A stretch of 46,498 bases of DNA from Streptomyces sp. Ru71 (GTDB taxonomy: Bacteria > Actinomycetota > Actinomycetes > Streptomycetales > Streptomycetaceae). Below are positions 1 to 8,536 of the stretch, in pieces. Position numbers and translations under genes: made by a program. Positions within the stretch are counted from its first letter, which is position 1, and every line of letters begins with the position of its first letter. The stretch is from the NCBI RefSeq assembly GCF_002920535.1, contig NZ_PQSS01000058.1, forward strand, positions 1-46,498, given 5' to 3'. Below the pieces are notes generated by a model, which ran no database searches, was not told the origin of the DNA, and saw only the letters and a list, made by a program, of their open reading frames with translations.

Positions 1-1
1 G

Positions 2-3000
2 ACTCCCGAGCAGACCGCCGCCGAGCAGGCCGAGGAGGGCGCCCCGCGCCGTGGCCGCCGCCGGGTGGCGCGTCGTGCCGCGACCGGGTTCTCCGAGCCC
101 GCGCCCGCCGGGTCCGAGCAGGAGACGCCGCGCAAGCCCGCGCGCCCCGCGGTCGCCGTGTTCCAGGCGCCCGTGTTCGCCGAGCCGAAGTTCCAGACCC
201 CCGAGCGCGCCGCCGCCGAGGCGGCCGCGGAGGCCCAGTCCGTGGAGACCGAGGAGCCCGCCGAGGAGCAGACCGGCTCGCGCCGCCGCCGCCGTCGCCG
301 GGGCGGGGCCGAGGAGCCCGAGCGGTTCACCGAGAGCGCCGTCGAGGCCGCGGCCGAGGCCGCCGAGGAGGAGGCTGAGGAGGCCGACGAGCAGGCCGAG
401 GACGCCGGCGAGAGCGAGGACACCGAGGAGACCGGCTCCCGCCGTCGTCGTCGCCGCGGTGGCCGCCGCCGCCGTCGCGGTGAGTCCGCCGACGGGAGCG
501 AGGGCGACGGCGCCGACACCGAGGAACTCGCCGCCGAGCAGGCCGCGCAGGACGCCGAGGACACGGCCGAGCAGGTCGAGGAGGACGAGGAGGACGCCGC
601 CGAGGGCGCCGAGGAGCGCGACGAGGAGCAGGGCGCGTCCACCGCGGGCAGCCGTCGCCGCCGTCGCCGCCGCCGTCGCGCCGGTGACACCTCCCCGGAC
701 ACCGAGCCGTCCGCCGACGACCCCGAGCGCACCGTCGTCAAGGTGCGCGAGCCGCGCCCGGCCCGGGAGAAGGGCGAGCCGTCCGACGAGGTGCAGTCCA
801 TCAAGGGCTCCACGCGTCTGGAGGCCAAGAAGCAGCGCCGCCGCGAGGGCCGCGAGCAGGGCCGCCGCCGCGTGCCGATCATCACCGAGGCCGAGTTCCT
901 GGCCCGCCGGGAGGCCGTCGAGCGCGTCATGGTCGTCCGCCAGAACGGCGACCGCACGCAGATCGGCGTCCTGGAGGACGGCGTGCTCGTCGAGCACTAC
1001 GTCAACAAGGAGCAGTCGACCTCGTACGTCGGCAACGTCTACCTCGGCAAGGTGCAGAACGTCCTGCCCTCGATGGAGGCCGCCTTCATCGACATCGGCA
1101 AGGGCCGCAACGCCGTGCTGTACGCCGGTGAGGTCAACTTCGAGGCGCTCGGCATGGCCAACGGGCCGCGCCGCATCGAGTCCGCGCTCAAGTCCGGCCA
1201 GTCGGTCCTGGTGCAGGTCACCAAGGACCCGATCGGCCACAAGGGCGCCCGCCTGACCAGCCAGGTCTCCCTGCCGGGCCGCTACCTCGTGTACGTGCCC
1301 GAGGGCTCCATGACCGGCATCAGCCGCAAGCTGCCCGACACCGAGCGGGCCCGGCTGAAGACCATCCTCAAGAAGATCGTCCCCGAGGACGCGGGCGTCA
1401 TCGTGCGCACCGCCGCCGAGGGCGCGAGCGAGGACGAGCTGCGCCGGGACGTCGAGCGGCTGCAGTCGCAGTGGGAGGAGATCCAGAAGAAGTCCAAGAA
1501 CGGCGGCAACGCGCCGACGCTGCTGTACGGCGAGCCGGACATGACCGTCCGCGTCGTGCGCGACATCTTCAACGAGGACTTCTCCAAGGTCATCGTCAGC
1601 GGTGACGAGGCCTGGCAGACGATCCACGGGTACGTCGCGCACGTCGCGCCGGACCTCGCGGACCGCCTCCAGCGCTGGACCAGCGAGGTCGACGTCTTCG
1701 CCACCTACCGGATCGACGAGCAGCTCGCCAAGGCCCTGGACCGCAAGGTCTGGCTGCCCAGCGGCGGTTCGCTGGTCATCGACCGGACCGAGGCGATGGT
1801 CGTCATCGACGTCAACACCGGCAAGTTCACCGGCCAGGGCGGCAACCTGGAGGAGACGGTCACCAGGAACAACCTGGAGGCGGCCGAGGAGATCGTGCGC
1901 CAGCTGCGGCTGCGCGACCTCGGCGGCATCATCGTGATCGACTTCATCGACATGGTGCTGGAGTCCAACCGGGACCTGGTGCTGCGCCGCCTGCTGGAGT
2001 GCCTGGGCCGCGACCGCACCAAGCACCAGGTCGCCGAGGTCACCTCGCTGGGCCTGGTGCAGATGACCCGCAAGCGGGTCGGCCAGGGCCTGCTGGAGTC
2101 CTTCTCCGAGACCTGCGTCCACTGCAACGGCCGCGGTGTCATCGTCCACCTCGACCAGGCGAGCTCCGCCGGTGGCGGCGGCAAGCGCAAGAAGCGCGCG
2201 CGGGCCGGTGCCGCCGAGCAGCCGCACGAGCACGAGCACGAGGCGGTGGCCGAGACGGCGGTGCAGAGCGCGCCGACCGCCGAGCAGGAGGCCGAGAGCG
2301 AGGCCGAGGTGGCCGCCGAGGTCGCCGAGCCGCTCGCGCTGCCCGAGCCGGCCTTCGCCCCGGACGAGGAGCTGTACAGCAGCATCGCCGAGGCCGAGGC
2401 CGCGGCGTCCCGCGGTGGCCGTGGCCGGCGCCGGGCGAGCCGTCGGGCGTCCGCCCCTGCGGGCACGCCCAGGGCGGAGTCCGTGAAGGCGGAGGAGCCC
2501 AAGGCCCGGAAGGCCGAGAAGGCTGAGAAGGCCGAGGCTCAGGCGCCCACCGCGCAGACGGTGAGCGCCGAGCAGGAGGCCGAGCGTCCCGTGCAGCCGG
2601 AGCCGGCCGCCGAGGCGTTGGCCGAGCCGGCCGCCGTCGAGGACGCCGTCGTCGCGGCGCCCGAGGCCCCGGCCGCCGAGCCGGCCGCGCCCCAGGGCCG
2701 TACCCGCCGCCGCGCCACCCGCCGGGTGTCCGCGCCGGCCGGTTCGCCCGCCGGGGCGGAGGCGGCCGTGGTGACGGTCCCGGAGACCGCGCCCGTCGAG
2801 GCCCCGCAGGCCGAGGCGCCCGCCGAGGCGCCGGAAGCCGCCGAGGCTCCCGCCGAGCCCGCCGCCCCGGCCCGTCCGCGGCGCCGTGCCGTGCGCAAGG
2901 CCACCGCGCCGACCGCACCGGCGGAGACGGCCGTCGTGGTCCTGCCGGCCACGGAGGCACCGGCCCCGGCCGAGGAGAGCGAGGCCGAGGCCCCGGTCGC

Positions 3001-3232
3001 CGATGAGTCCGAGGCCGCCCCGGCCAAGAAGACCGCCCGCAAGGCGGCCAAGAAGGCCACGGCGAAGAAGGCCGCCACCAAGAAGACGGTGGCCAAGAAG
3101 ACGGCCGCGAAGAAGACCGCGGCCAAGAAGACCACGACGAAGAAGGCGGCGGCCAAGAAGACCACCGCCAAGAAGACCGCGGCGGCGCAGCAGTCGGCGC
3201 CGTCGGTCTCGGCCTCCACCGACGAGGCCTGA
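2..3232 (+). CDS. rne: Ribonuclease E/G family endoribonuclease, 5'-truncated by the window edge
   Basis: The frame is open from base 2, so the start lies upstream; 1076 residues are visible. The family makes single-strand cuts in mRNA decay and in rRNA/tRNA processing. Visible order: an acidic Glu/Ala-rich N-terminal arm with several Arg clusters (SRRRRRRRGG-type), an S1 RNA-binding segment near visible residue 340 (YVGNVYLGKVQNVLPSMEA), and the catalytic core with DVNTGK (Asp near 603) and IIVIDFIDM (Asp near 647-650). The Zn-link CVHC follows near 705-708. A long low-complexity tail ends in Lys-Ala-Thr repeats (AKKTAAKKT). Unlike E. coli RNase E, the core lies between N- and C-terminal extensions, as known for Streptomyces RNase ES. 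The core assignment is secure; roles of the tails (RNA or PNPase binding) are inferred. Confidence 0.95.
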   Translation, partial: TPEQTAAEQAEEGAPRRGRRRVARRAATGFSEPAPAGSEQETPRKPARPAVAVFQAPVFAEPKFQTPERAAAEAAAEAQSVETEEPAEEQTGSRRRRRRRGGAEEPERFTESAVEAAAEAAEEEAEEADEQAEDAGESEDTEETGSRRRRRRGGRRRRRGESADGSEGDGADTEELAAEQAAQDAEDTAEQVEEDEEDAAEGAEERDEEQGASTAGSRRRRRRRRRAGDTSPDTEPSADDPERTVVKVREPRPAREKGEPSDEVQSIKGSTRLEAKKQRRREGREQGRRRVPIITEAEFLARREAVERVMVVRQNGDRTQIGVLEDGVLVEHYVNKEQSTSYVGNVYLGKVQNVLPSMEAAFIDIGKGRNAVLYAGEVNFEALGMANGPRRIESALKSGQSVLVQVTKDPIGHKGARLTSQVSLPGRYLVYVPEGSMTGISRKLPDTERARLKTILKKIVPEDAGVIVRTAAEGASEDELRRDVERLQSQWEEIQKKSKNGGNAPTLLYGEPDMTVRVVRDIFNEDFSKVIVSGDEAWQTIHGYVAHVAPDLADRLQRWTSEVDVFATYRIDEQLAKALDRKVWLPSGGSLVIDRTEAMVVIDVNTGKFTGQGGNLEETVTRNNLEAAEEIVRQLRLRDLGGIIVIDFIDMVLESNRDLVLRRLLECLGRDRTKHQVAEVTSLGLVQMTRKRVGQGLLESFSETCVHCNGRGVIVHLDQASSAGGGGKRKKRARAGAAEQPHEHEHEAVAETAVQSAPTAEQEAESEAEVAAEVAEPLALPEPAFAPDEELYSSIAEAEAAASRGGRGRRRASRRASAPAGTPRAESVKAEEPKARKAEKAEKAEAQAPTAQTVSAEQEAERPVQPEPAAEALAEPAAVEDAVVAAPEAPAAEPAAPQGRTRRRATRRVSAPAGSPAGAEAAVVTVPETAPVEAPQAEAPAEAPEAAEAPAEPAAPARPRRRAVRKATAPTAPAETAVVVLPATEAPAPAEESEAEAPVADESEAAPAKKTARKAAKKATAKKAATKKTVAKKTAAKKTAAKKTTTKKAAAKKTTAKKTAAAQQSAPSVSASTDEA

Positions 3233-3247
3233 CCGATCTGGTCACCC

Positions 3248-3280
3248 GGGGCCCGGTTTGACCCTCGCAGGCCGGGCCCC
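3248..3280 (+). terminator. Hairpin after RNase E gene, overlapping the rplU promoter
   Basis: A 9-bp perfect stem, GGGGCCCGG (3248-3256) with CCGGGCCCC (3272-3280), closes a 15-nt loop 16 nt after the stop codon. There is no T-run, as is common for actinobacterial terminators. The loop contains the -35 box of the next promoter. Confidence 0.6.
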
Positions 3281-3287
3281 GTAACCT
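3258..3287 (+). promoter_or_regulatory. Housekeeping-type promoter for rplU-rpmA
   Basis: TTGACC (3258-3263) and TAACCT (3282-3287) are separated by 18 bp, close to the principal-sigma (HrdB-type) consensus. Transcription would begin near 3294, leaving a leader of about 135 nt before rplU. That leader contains a CTCCCGG/CCGGGAG hairpin near 3338-3363, which might serve ribosomal-protein autoregulation; this is not shown. Confidence 0.65.
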
Positions 3288-3431
3288 AGACCGTCGGCGT
3301 GTCCAATGCACATGCCACATCCCCGTAAACCTCTTCCTCCCGGGCACACGGCTGACCGGGAGAGGTCGTCCGCGTTGCCGGGCGGCTGGCCTGCGGGGGT
3401 GCCGTTCCCCGAGCGAGAGAGTGAGATCCGC

Positions 3432-3752
3432 GTGTACGCCATCGTGCGCAGCGGTGGTCGCCAGCACAAGGTTGCTGTCGGCGACATCGTTGAGGTTGAC
3501 AAGATTTCCACTGCCAAGGTTGGCGACACGGTCGAGCTCTCGACCCTGCTCGTTGTCGACGGCGACTCCGTGACCAGCGACCCGTGGGTGCTGGCCGGCA
3601 TCAAGGTCCAGGCCGAGGTCGTGGACCACCACAAGGGCCAGAAGATCGACATTCTGCGCTACAAGAACAAGACCGGTTACCGCCGTCGTCAGGGCCACCG
3701 CCAGCAGTACACGGCGATCAAGGTCACGTCGATCCCCACGGCCGCGAAGTAA
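3432..3752 (+). CDS. rplU: 50S ribosomal protein L21
   Basis: This 106-residue protein has the bL21 N-terminus VYAIVRSGGRQHKV and the basic C-terminal RRQGHRQQYTAIKV segment that contacts 23S rRNA. I chose the GTG at 3432, which gives the normal family length; an upstream in-frame ATG at 3306 would add 42 residues not found in L21. The gene lies 14 nt before rpmA, the conserved rplU-rpmA-obg order, and is transcribed from the promoter at 3258-3287. Confidence 0.97.
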   Translation: MYAIVRSGGRQHKVAVGDIVEVDKISTAKVGDTVELSTLLVVDGDSVTSDPWVLAGIKVQAEVVDHHKGQKIDILRYKNKTGYRRRQGHRQQYTAIKVTSIPTAAK

Positions 3753-3766
3753 GGGACTGAGGAGAA

Positions 3767-4021
3767 ATGGCACACAAGAAGGGCGCATCGTCCACCCGGA
3801 ACGGTCGCGACTCCAATGCCCAGCGGCTCGGCGTGAAGCGCTTCGGCGGTCAGGTCGTCAGCGCGGGTGAGATCCTGGTCCGCCAGCGCGGCACCCACTT
3901 CCACCCGGGTGCGGGTGTCGGCCGCGGCGGCGACGACACGCTGTTCGCCCTGCAGGCCGGTTCGGTGCAGTTCGGCACCTTCCGTGGCCGCAAGGTCGTG
4001 AACATCGTTCCGGTCGCCTGA
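3767..4021 (+). CDS. rpmA: 50S ribosomal protein L27
   Basis: This 84-residue protein starts MAHKKGASSTRNGRDS and carries GQVVSAGEILVRQRGTHFHPG, both diagnostic of bL27. The flexible N-terminus reaches the peptidyl-transferase centre. The Met-Ala-His start needs no proteolytic removal, unlike the Firmicutes form. RBS GAGGAG lies just upstream (3759-3764). It is cotranscribed with rplU. Confidence 0.97.
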   Translation: MAHKKGASSTRNGRDSNAQRLGVKRFGGQVVSAGEILVRQRGTHFHPGAGVGRGGDDTLFALQAGSVQFGTFRGRKVVNIVPVA

Positions 4022-4042
4022 GACGGCTGATCGGAAGCTTTC

Positions 4043-4090
4043 GCGAGGCGGACCTCACTTCCCGGTCGGGAAGGCGGGTCCGCCTTTCGC
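4043..4090 (+). terminator. Terminator after rpmA
   Basis: GGCGGACC (4047-4054) pairs with GGTCCGCC (4077-4084), flanked by an outer GCGA/TCGC extension and enclosing an inner CTTCCC/GGGAAG stem. It lies 22 nt after the stop and ends in a short CTTTCGC tail. It probably separates rplU-rpmA from obg. Confidence 0.65.
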
Positions 4091-4174
4091 GTGTTACACC
4101 GAAGACATCTCGCACGACGCTCGACCGAGCGCGTACCAAGAGAATCTCTCGTACGTTTCTGGAGGCACCCCACC

Positions 4175-5620
4175 ATGACCACCTTCGTGGACCGCGTCGA
4201 ACTGCATGTCGCCGCGGGTAACGGAGGTCACGGCTGTGCCTCCGTCCACCGTGAGAAGTTCAAGCCGCTCGGCGGCCCGGACGGCGGCAACGGCGGGCGT
4301 GGCGGTGACGTCATCCTCACCGTCGACCAGTCCGTGACCACGCTGCTGGACTACCACCACTCCCCGCACCGCAAGGCCACCAACGGCAAGCCCGGTGAGG
4401 GCGGCAACCGCTCCGGCAAGGACGGCCAGGACCTGATCCTGCCCGTGCCGGACGGCACCGTCGTGCTGGACAAGGCCGGCAACGTGCTCGCCGACCTCGT
4501 CGGCCACGGCACCTCCTTCGTCGCCGCCCAGGGCGGCCGCGGCGGCCTCGGCAACGCGGCGCTGGCCTCCGCCCGCCGCAAGGCGCCCGGCTTCGCGCTG
4601 CTCGGCGAGCCCGGCGACCTGCGGGACATCGTGCTGGAGCTGAAGACCGTCGCCGACGTGGCGCTGGTCGGCTACCCGAGCGCCGGCAAGTCCTCGCTGA
4701 TCTCGGTGCTGTCCGCCGCCAAGCCGAAGATCGCGGACTACCCGTTCACCACGCTGGTGCCGAACCTCGGTGTGGTCACCGCCGGTTCCACCGTCTACAC
4801 CATCGCCGACGTGCCCGGCCTGATCCCCGGCGCCAGCCAGGGCAAGGGCCTGGGCCTGGAGTTCCTGCGCCACGTGGAGCGGTGCAGCGTGCTCGTGCAC
4901 GTGCTGGACACCGCCACCCTGGAGTCCGACCGCGACCCCGTCTCCGACCTCGACATCATCGAGGAGGAGCTGCGCCAGTACGGCGGCCTCGACAACCGTC
5001 CGCGCATCGTCGTCCTGAACAAGATCGACGTGCCCGACGGCAAGGACCTCGCCGAGATGGTCCGGCCCGACCTGGAGGCGCGCGGCTACCGCGTCTTCGA
5101 GGTGTCCGCGGTCGCCCACATGGGCCTGAAGGAGCTGTCGTTCGCGCTGGCCGACCTGGTGGCGAAGGCGCGGGCCGCCAAGCCCAAGGAGGAGGCGACC
5201 CGGATCGTCATCCGGCCCAAGGCCGTCGACGACGCCGGGTTCACCGTCACCCGCGAGGAGGTCGGCGGCGAGCCGCTGTTCCGGGTGCGCGGCGAGAAGC
5301 CCGAACGCTGGGTGCGGCAGACCGACTTCAACAACGACGAGGCCGTCGGCTACCTCGCCGACCGGCTCAACCGCCTCGGTGTGGAAGAGGAGTTGATGAA
5401 GGCGGGCGCCCGCTCCGGTGACGGCGTCGCCATCGGCCCCGAGGAGAACGCCGTCGTCTTCGACTGGGAGCCCACCCTCATGGCGGGCGCCGAGATGCTC
5501 GGCCGGCGCGGCGAGGACCACCGCTTCGAGGCCCCGCGCCCCGCGGCCCAGCGCCGCCGCGACCGCCAGGCCGAACGGGACGAGGCCGAGCGCGAGTTCG
5601 ACGACTTCGACCCGTTCTAG
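4175..5620 (+). CDS. obgE: Obg family GTPase
   Basis: This 481-residue Obg/CgtA protein is a ribosome-associated GTPase in 50S maturation and stress/differentiation control; in Streptomyces, Obg is known to influence sporulation. The glycine-rich Obg fold occupies about residues 1-160. The G domain follows, with P-loop GYPSAGKSSL (near 168), G3 DVPGLIPGAS and G4 NKID. A C-terminal OCT domain and a charged tail end in EFDDFDPF. ATG at 4175 has RBS GGAGG (4161-4165); upstream in-frame extension is unlikely because MTTFVDRVELHVAAGNGG is the conserved N-terminus. In several streptomycetes proB lies near obg; here 17 kb of glycopolymer genes separate them. Confidence 0.96.
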   Translation: MTTFVDRVELHVAAGNGGHGCASVHREKFKPLGGPDGGNGGRGGDVILTVDQSVTTLLDYHHSPHRKATNGKPGEGGNRSGKDGQDLILPVPDGTVVLDKAGNVLADLVGHGTSFVAAQGGRGGLGNAALASARRKAPGFALLGEPGDLRDIVLELKTVADVALVGYPSAGKSSLISVLSAAKPKIADYPFTTLVPNLGVVTAGSTVYTIADVPGLIPGASQGKGLGLEFLRHVERCSVLVHVLDTATLESDRDPVSDLDIIEEELRQYGGLDNRPRIVVLNKIDVPDGKDLAEMVRPDLEARGYRVFEVSAVAHMGLKELSFALADLVAKARAAKPKEEATRIVIRPKAVDDAGFTVTREEVGGEPLFRVRGEKPERWVRQTDFNNDEAVGYLADRLNRLGVEEELMKAGARSGDGVAIGPEENAVVFDWEPTLMAGAEMLGRRGEDHRFEAPRPAAQRRRDRQAERDEAEREFDDFDPF

Positions 5621-5637
5621 GCCGCCGGCCGGGCGGC
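5621..5637. terminator. Short GC hairpin between convergent genes
   Basis: GCCGCC (5621-5626) and GGCGGC (5632-5637) form a compact stem immediately after the obg stop and before the stop of the leftward gene at 5640. It may act on both strands. There is no T-run, so support is modest. Confidence 0.35.
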
Positions 5638-5639
5638 GG

Positions 5640-6845
5640 TCAGAAGCCGCCGCCCAGCTGCACGTACTCCCGCACGCTCAGGGCGCTGTACGCCGTGTCC
5701 AGCAGCGCGTCGCCGGAGTCGAGGGCCACGGGGACACCGGACGTGGACAGCAGGACGCGCACGCCCCTGTCGACCCAGGCGCACTGGTTGACGTGCTCCT
5801 CCCGGACGACGAGCACCTGGCACTTGAACAGCACGGGCCCCTTGCCGGTGCCGCCCTCGCCCTTGAGGAGGAACAGCCGGGGCTGCTTCGCCACCGTCAC
5901 GCCCGGCGCGTCTGCGGCCGTGCGCAGCATGTGGTCGCGGGCCCGCCGGGGGTCCTCGATCCGGCCGTAGGCGCCGTCGACGGTGAGCCACTGGCCGGGG
6001 GTCCCGGTCGGCCCGTCCAGGTACGGCGCGAAGAAGCCGAACACGTCCGTCACGTCCTCATGGCCGGTGTCCGGTGTCGTGGCGACGCGGGGAACGCCGT
6101 CCGGCCGGCTCTCCCGCCGGATCCAGCCGGTGTCCCAGAGCGTCTCGGGGATCTTGAGGACGGGCGGGCCGGACGGGTATCGGACGTAGCTCTTGGCGCC
6201 GATCAGCGGGCCCCGGGTCATGCTCCAGACGCCCGGCCCGGCGCACACCAGGGCCACCACGGTGCAGGACGCCCACACCGCCCTGCGGCCCCTGGTACGG
6301 GCCAGGAAGAGGGCGAGCAGCGCGAAACCGCCGCCCACACCCAGCAGGACGGCCCCGGCCTTCTGCCGGCCCTCCCGGCTGCCCGGGGTCTCGCCCTCCT
6401 CCCGCGGGACCGGGGCCGTGACGGTGAACTGGTCCTCGTTGCTCAACGCGTCCCACGGGTCGTCCGGGAAGACCGCCACCCTGACGCGCTCGGTGACGAG
6501 CGCCGTGTCGAGCCGCAGCGTGAGCGGCCGCACCGTCGTACAGGACAGCACCCGCAGCGTCCCCACCCTCCGGCAGCTGTCGCTGAGGTCCACCGGGGTG
6601 GTGTGCGCGGGGAAGAAGTACTGCAGCGTCGCGCCCTTCGCCAGGTGCGTCCCCTCGGGCAGGACGGACCGGGCGTCACGCACCTCCGGATGGACCGTGA
6701 CCGTCCCGCCCACCTCGGCGGTGACGTAGTCCTCCTCCACCGCGACTCCGTAGCCGGGTCTGTCCGCCGCCGCGCTCGCCGGGGCCGTCATGGCCAGCAG
6801 CGCCGTGGCGGCGGCCATGCCCAGGGCAGCACGATGAGCCCTCAT
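5640..6845 (-). CDS. Secreted/membrane-anchored protein of unknown function
   Basis: 401 residues from ATG at 6845. The product begins MRAHRAALGMAAATALLAM with an AxA-type cleavage region (PASAAAD), a convincing signal peptide. The extracytoplasmic part has a beta-rich look (VTAEVGGTVTVHPEV) and a Cys pair (SDSC...LSC). Two hydrophobic segments follow at about residues 180-220 (AGAVLLGVGGGFALLALFLA and AVWASCTVVALVCAGPGVW), then a second soluble domain of about 180 residues with two more Cys (KCQ, NQC). I do not recognise a family. A longer ATG reading from 6917 would bury the signal peptide. Expected topology is two exported domains joined by a membrane hairpin. It is separated from the glycopolymer genes by a terminator-like hairpin. 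Confidence 0.75.
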   Translation of the reverse strand: MRAHRAALGMAAATALLAMTAPASAAADRPGYGVAVEEDYVTAEVGGTVTVHPEVRDARSVLPEGTHLAKGATLQYFFPAHTTPVDLSDSCRRVGTLRVLSCTTVRPLTLRLDTALVTERVRVAVFPDDPWDALSNEDQFTVTAPVPREEGETPGSREGRQKAGAVLLGVGGGFALLALFLARTRGRRAVWASCTVVALVCAGPGVWSMTRGPLIGAKSYVRYPSGPPVLKIPETLWDTGWIRRESRPDGVPRVATTPDTGHEDVTDVFGFFAPYLDGPTGTPGQWLTVDGAYGRIEDPRRARDHMLRTAADAPGVTVAKQPRLFLLKGEGGTGKGPVLFKCQVLVVREEHVNQCAWVDRGVRVLLSTSGVPVALDSGDALLDTAYSALSVREYVQLGGGF

Positions 6846-6927
6846 CCGCGTCCTTCCGTCGACTCCCGCGGTACCTGCGTGAGACCTCCGGGCGGCTCGA
6901 TCGGTTGTACGAGACACCGAAACGAAA

Positions 6928-6969
6928 GGGCCCGCCCCCGGCTCCCCGAAGGGAGAGGGGAGCGGGCCC
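6928..6969 (-). terminator. Terminator of the leftward glycopolymer operon
   Basis: GGGCCCGC (6928-6935) pairs with GCGGGCCC (6962-6969), extended inside by CTCCCC (6942-6947) with GGGGAG (6957-6962). It lies 16 nt past the stop of the gene at 6986-8536, reading leftward. Confidence 0.6.
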
Positions 6970-6985
6970 CGGCGTGTGCGGATGT

Positions 6986-8536
6986 CTAGGCGACCGGCTG
7001 CGGGTCACGGTCCGCCGGAGACGGGTCCTCCGCCTCCTTGGACGGCCCCGACGACTCCGGCTTCTTCCCGCCCAGCGGGCCGAACCGCGGCTTGGCCGCG
7101 ATCAGCGGCAGCGTCAGGATGCCCAGGAACAGCGGGGCGAACATGTACCGGGCGAGCGGCGCCGGGTTGGCCGCCACCACCGTCAGCTGGAGCGCCAGCG
7201 GGATCGACATCATGGCCAGCGGCGCCCAGGAGCGGTGCCGGCGCGAGAACGTCAGGAACACCGCGTACGCCGCGTAGCACCAGGTCGCGCCCCGCCACAG
7301 CAGCCACTGCAGCTGCGGGGTCTTGCTGGCCTTCCAGGTGAAGTACGCCAGCTTGTGCAGGGTGTCGCTGAGCGGGCGGATCTTCAGGATGGGCCGGTAC
7401 TCGCTGTGCTTGATGTCCTGGTTCCAGTTGACCCAGCCGAACAGGTTCTTCGGCACCGACGGGATGCTGATCAGCGTGTTGCCCATCTTGTCCGCGGGAC
7501 CCGGGAACGGCGCCCAGGCGATCTGTGAACGGCACAGCCGCGTCCCGATCATCTTGTCCGGGGTGCGCTGCAGGACCCGCATCCACAGGTCCATCAGCTG
7601 GTCGTTGTACTCGGCGGCCTTCTTGCGGTTCATCGGCTTCTGCATCGCCCAGTCGGCGTTGTAGCAGTTGGCCGCCTTGCCGCCCCAGTGGGACAGCGGC
7701 GCGACCTTCGCCATGAGTTCCTTGTCCGACTTGGAGAAGGTCCACGGGACCTCGCCGTAGACCACCGCGATGTCCGCGTAGTTCATCGCGTACACCTGGT
7801 CCTTGGTCGGCGTGATGACGCCCAGCGCCGGGTAGATCGCCACCTGGAGCACACCCGCGATCACCGCCGGGATCACCGTCGCGACCAGCATCGCCCGACG
7901 CATCTTCGGCAGCACGAGCAGCAGCACCGGCAGGGCGAGAACGGCGACGAGCAGACCGTTGTTGCGGAACAGGCCCATCGCCAGGAAGCCGATGAAGAGC
8001 ATCGCGACGTCGTTGCGGAACGCCTTGTCGCGCACCGCCTGCGCCCCGCGCATCCGGCGCACCACGAGCCGTCCGGCCGCGCCGAAGGCCACGACCGCGC
8101 CGATGACGAACGGCACGTCCTTCCACACGAAGATGGTGAACGAGCCGATCGACGGCAGCGCCGCCACCGCGATCGCGGCCGCCGCGCTCCACTTTCCCGG
8201 CACCCCGAACTGGCGCAGCGTCATCGCCACGTACGCCAGCGCCGCCGCCATGGCGACGCTCTGCGCGAACGTCAGCAGCGCCAGGTCGCCGGTGATGTTC
8301 AGGGACAGCCACACCAGCCCGTCGTAGGCCACCGAGTGGTTGGACATCCAGTGCCCGGTGGTGACGTGCCAGACGTAGGCGATGGAGTCGTAGCTCATCC
8401 CGCCGGGGTAGAAGGCCGCCCACCACAACAGGAAGATGACCTGGGTGACGGCGTAGACGGCCAGGGGCATCCGGCGCCGGGCCGGAATGCGCTCCAGACG
8501 CTGCCTGACGGCTCTGGGGATCGTGGGCACGCTCAA
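6986..8536 (-). CDS. Polytopic membrane protein, DUF6020-like (suspected GT-C-type)
   Basis: 516 residues from TTG at 8536, whose TTGA overlaps the stop of the preceding gene by 4 nt; GTG at 8530 is an alternative start. There are about ten hydrophobic segments, beginning MPLAVYAVTQVIFLLWWAAF. The loop FYPGGMSYDSIAYVWH resembles DUF6020 and GT-C enzymes, in which an acidic residue in the first extracytoplasmic loop is important. A large external loop (TPTKDQVYAMNY... to SDTLHKLAYF) precedes the last helices, and a charged Pro/Ser tail ends the protein. Overlap with the TagF-like gene suggests translational coupling and a role in modifying the same wall polymer. The GT-C activity is inference. 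Confidence 0.75.
   Translation of the reverse strand: MSVPTIPRAVRQRLERIPARRRMPLAVYAVTQVIFLLWWAAFYPGGMSYDSIAYVWHVTTGHWMSNHSVAYDGLVWLSLNITGDLALLTFAQSVAMAAALAYVAMTLRQFGVPGKWSAAAAIAVAALPSIGSFTIFVWKDVPFVIGAVVAFGAAGRLVVRRMRGAQAVRDKAFRNDVAMLFIGFLAMGLFRNNGLLVAVLALPVLLLVLPKMRRAMLVATVIPAVIAGVLQVAIYPALGVITPTKDQVYAMNYADIAVVYGEVPWTFSKSDKELMAKVAPLSHWGGKAANCYNADWAMQKPMNRKKAAEYNDQLMDLWMRVLQRTPDKMIGTRLCRSQIAWAPFPGPADKMGNTLISIPSVPKNLFGWVNWNQDIKHSEYRPILKIRPLSDTLHKLAYFTWKASKTPQLQWLLWRGATWCYAAYAVFLTFSRRHRSWAPLAMMSIPLALQLTVVAANPAPLARYMFAPLFLGILTLPLIAAKPRFGPLGGKKPESSGPSKEAEDPSPADRDPQPVA

Noticed and set aside
3306..3431. In-frame upstream extension of rplU from an ATG at 3306
   Set aside because: It would add 42 residues absent from L21, and the GTG at 3432 begins the conserved VYAIVRSGG sequence.
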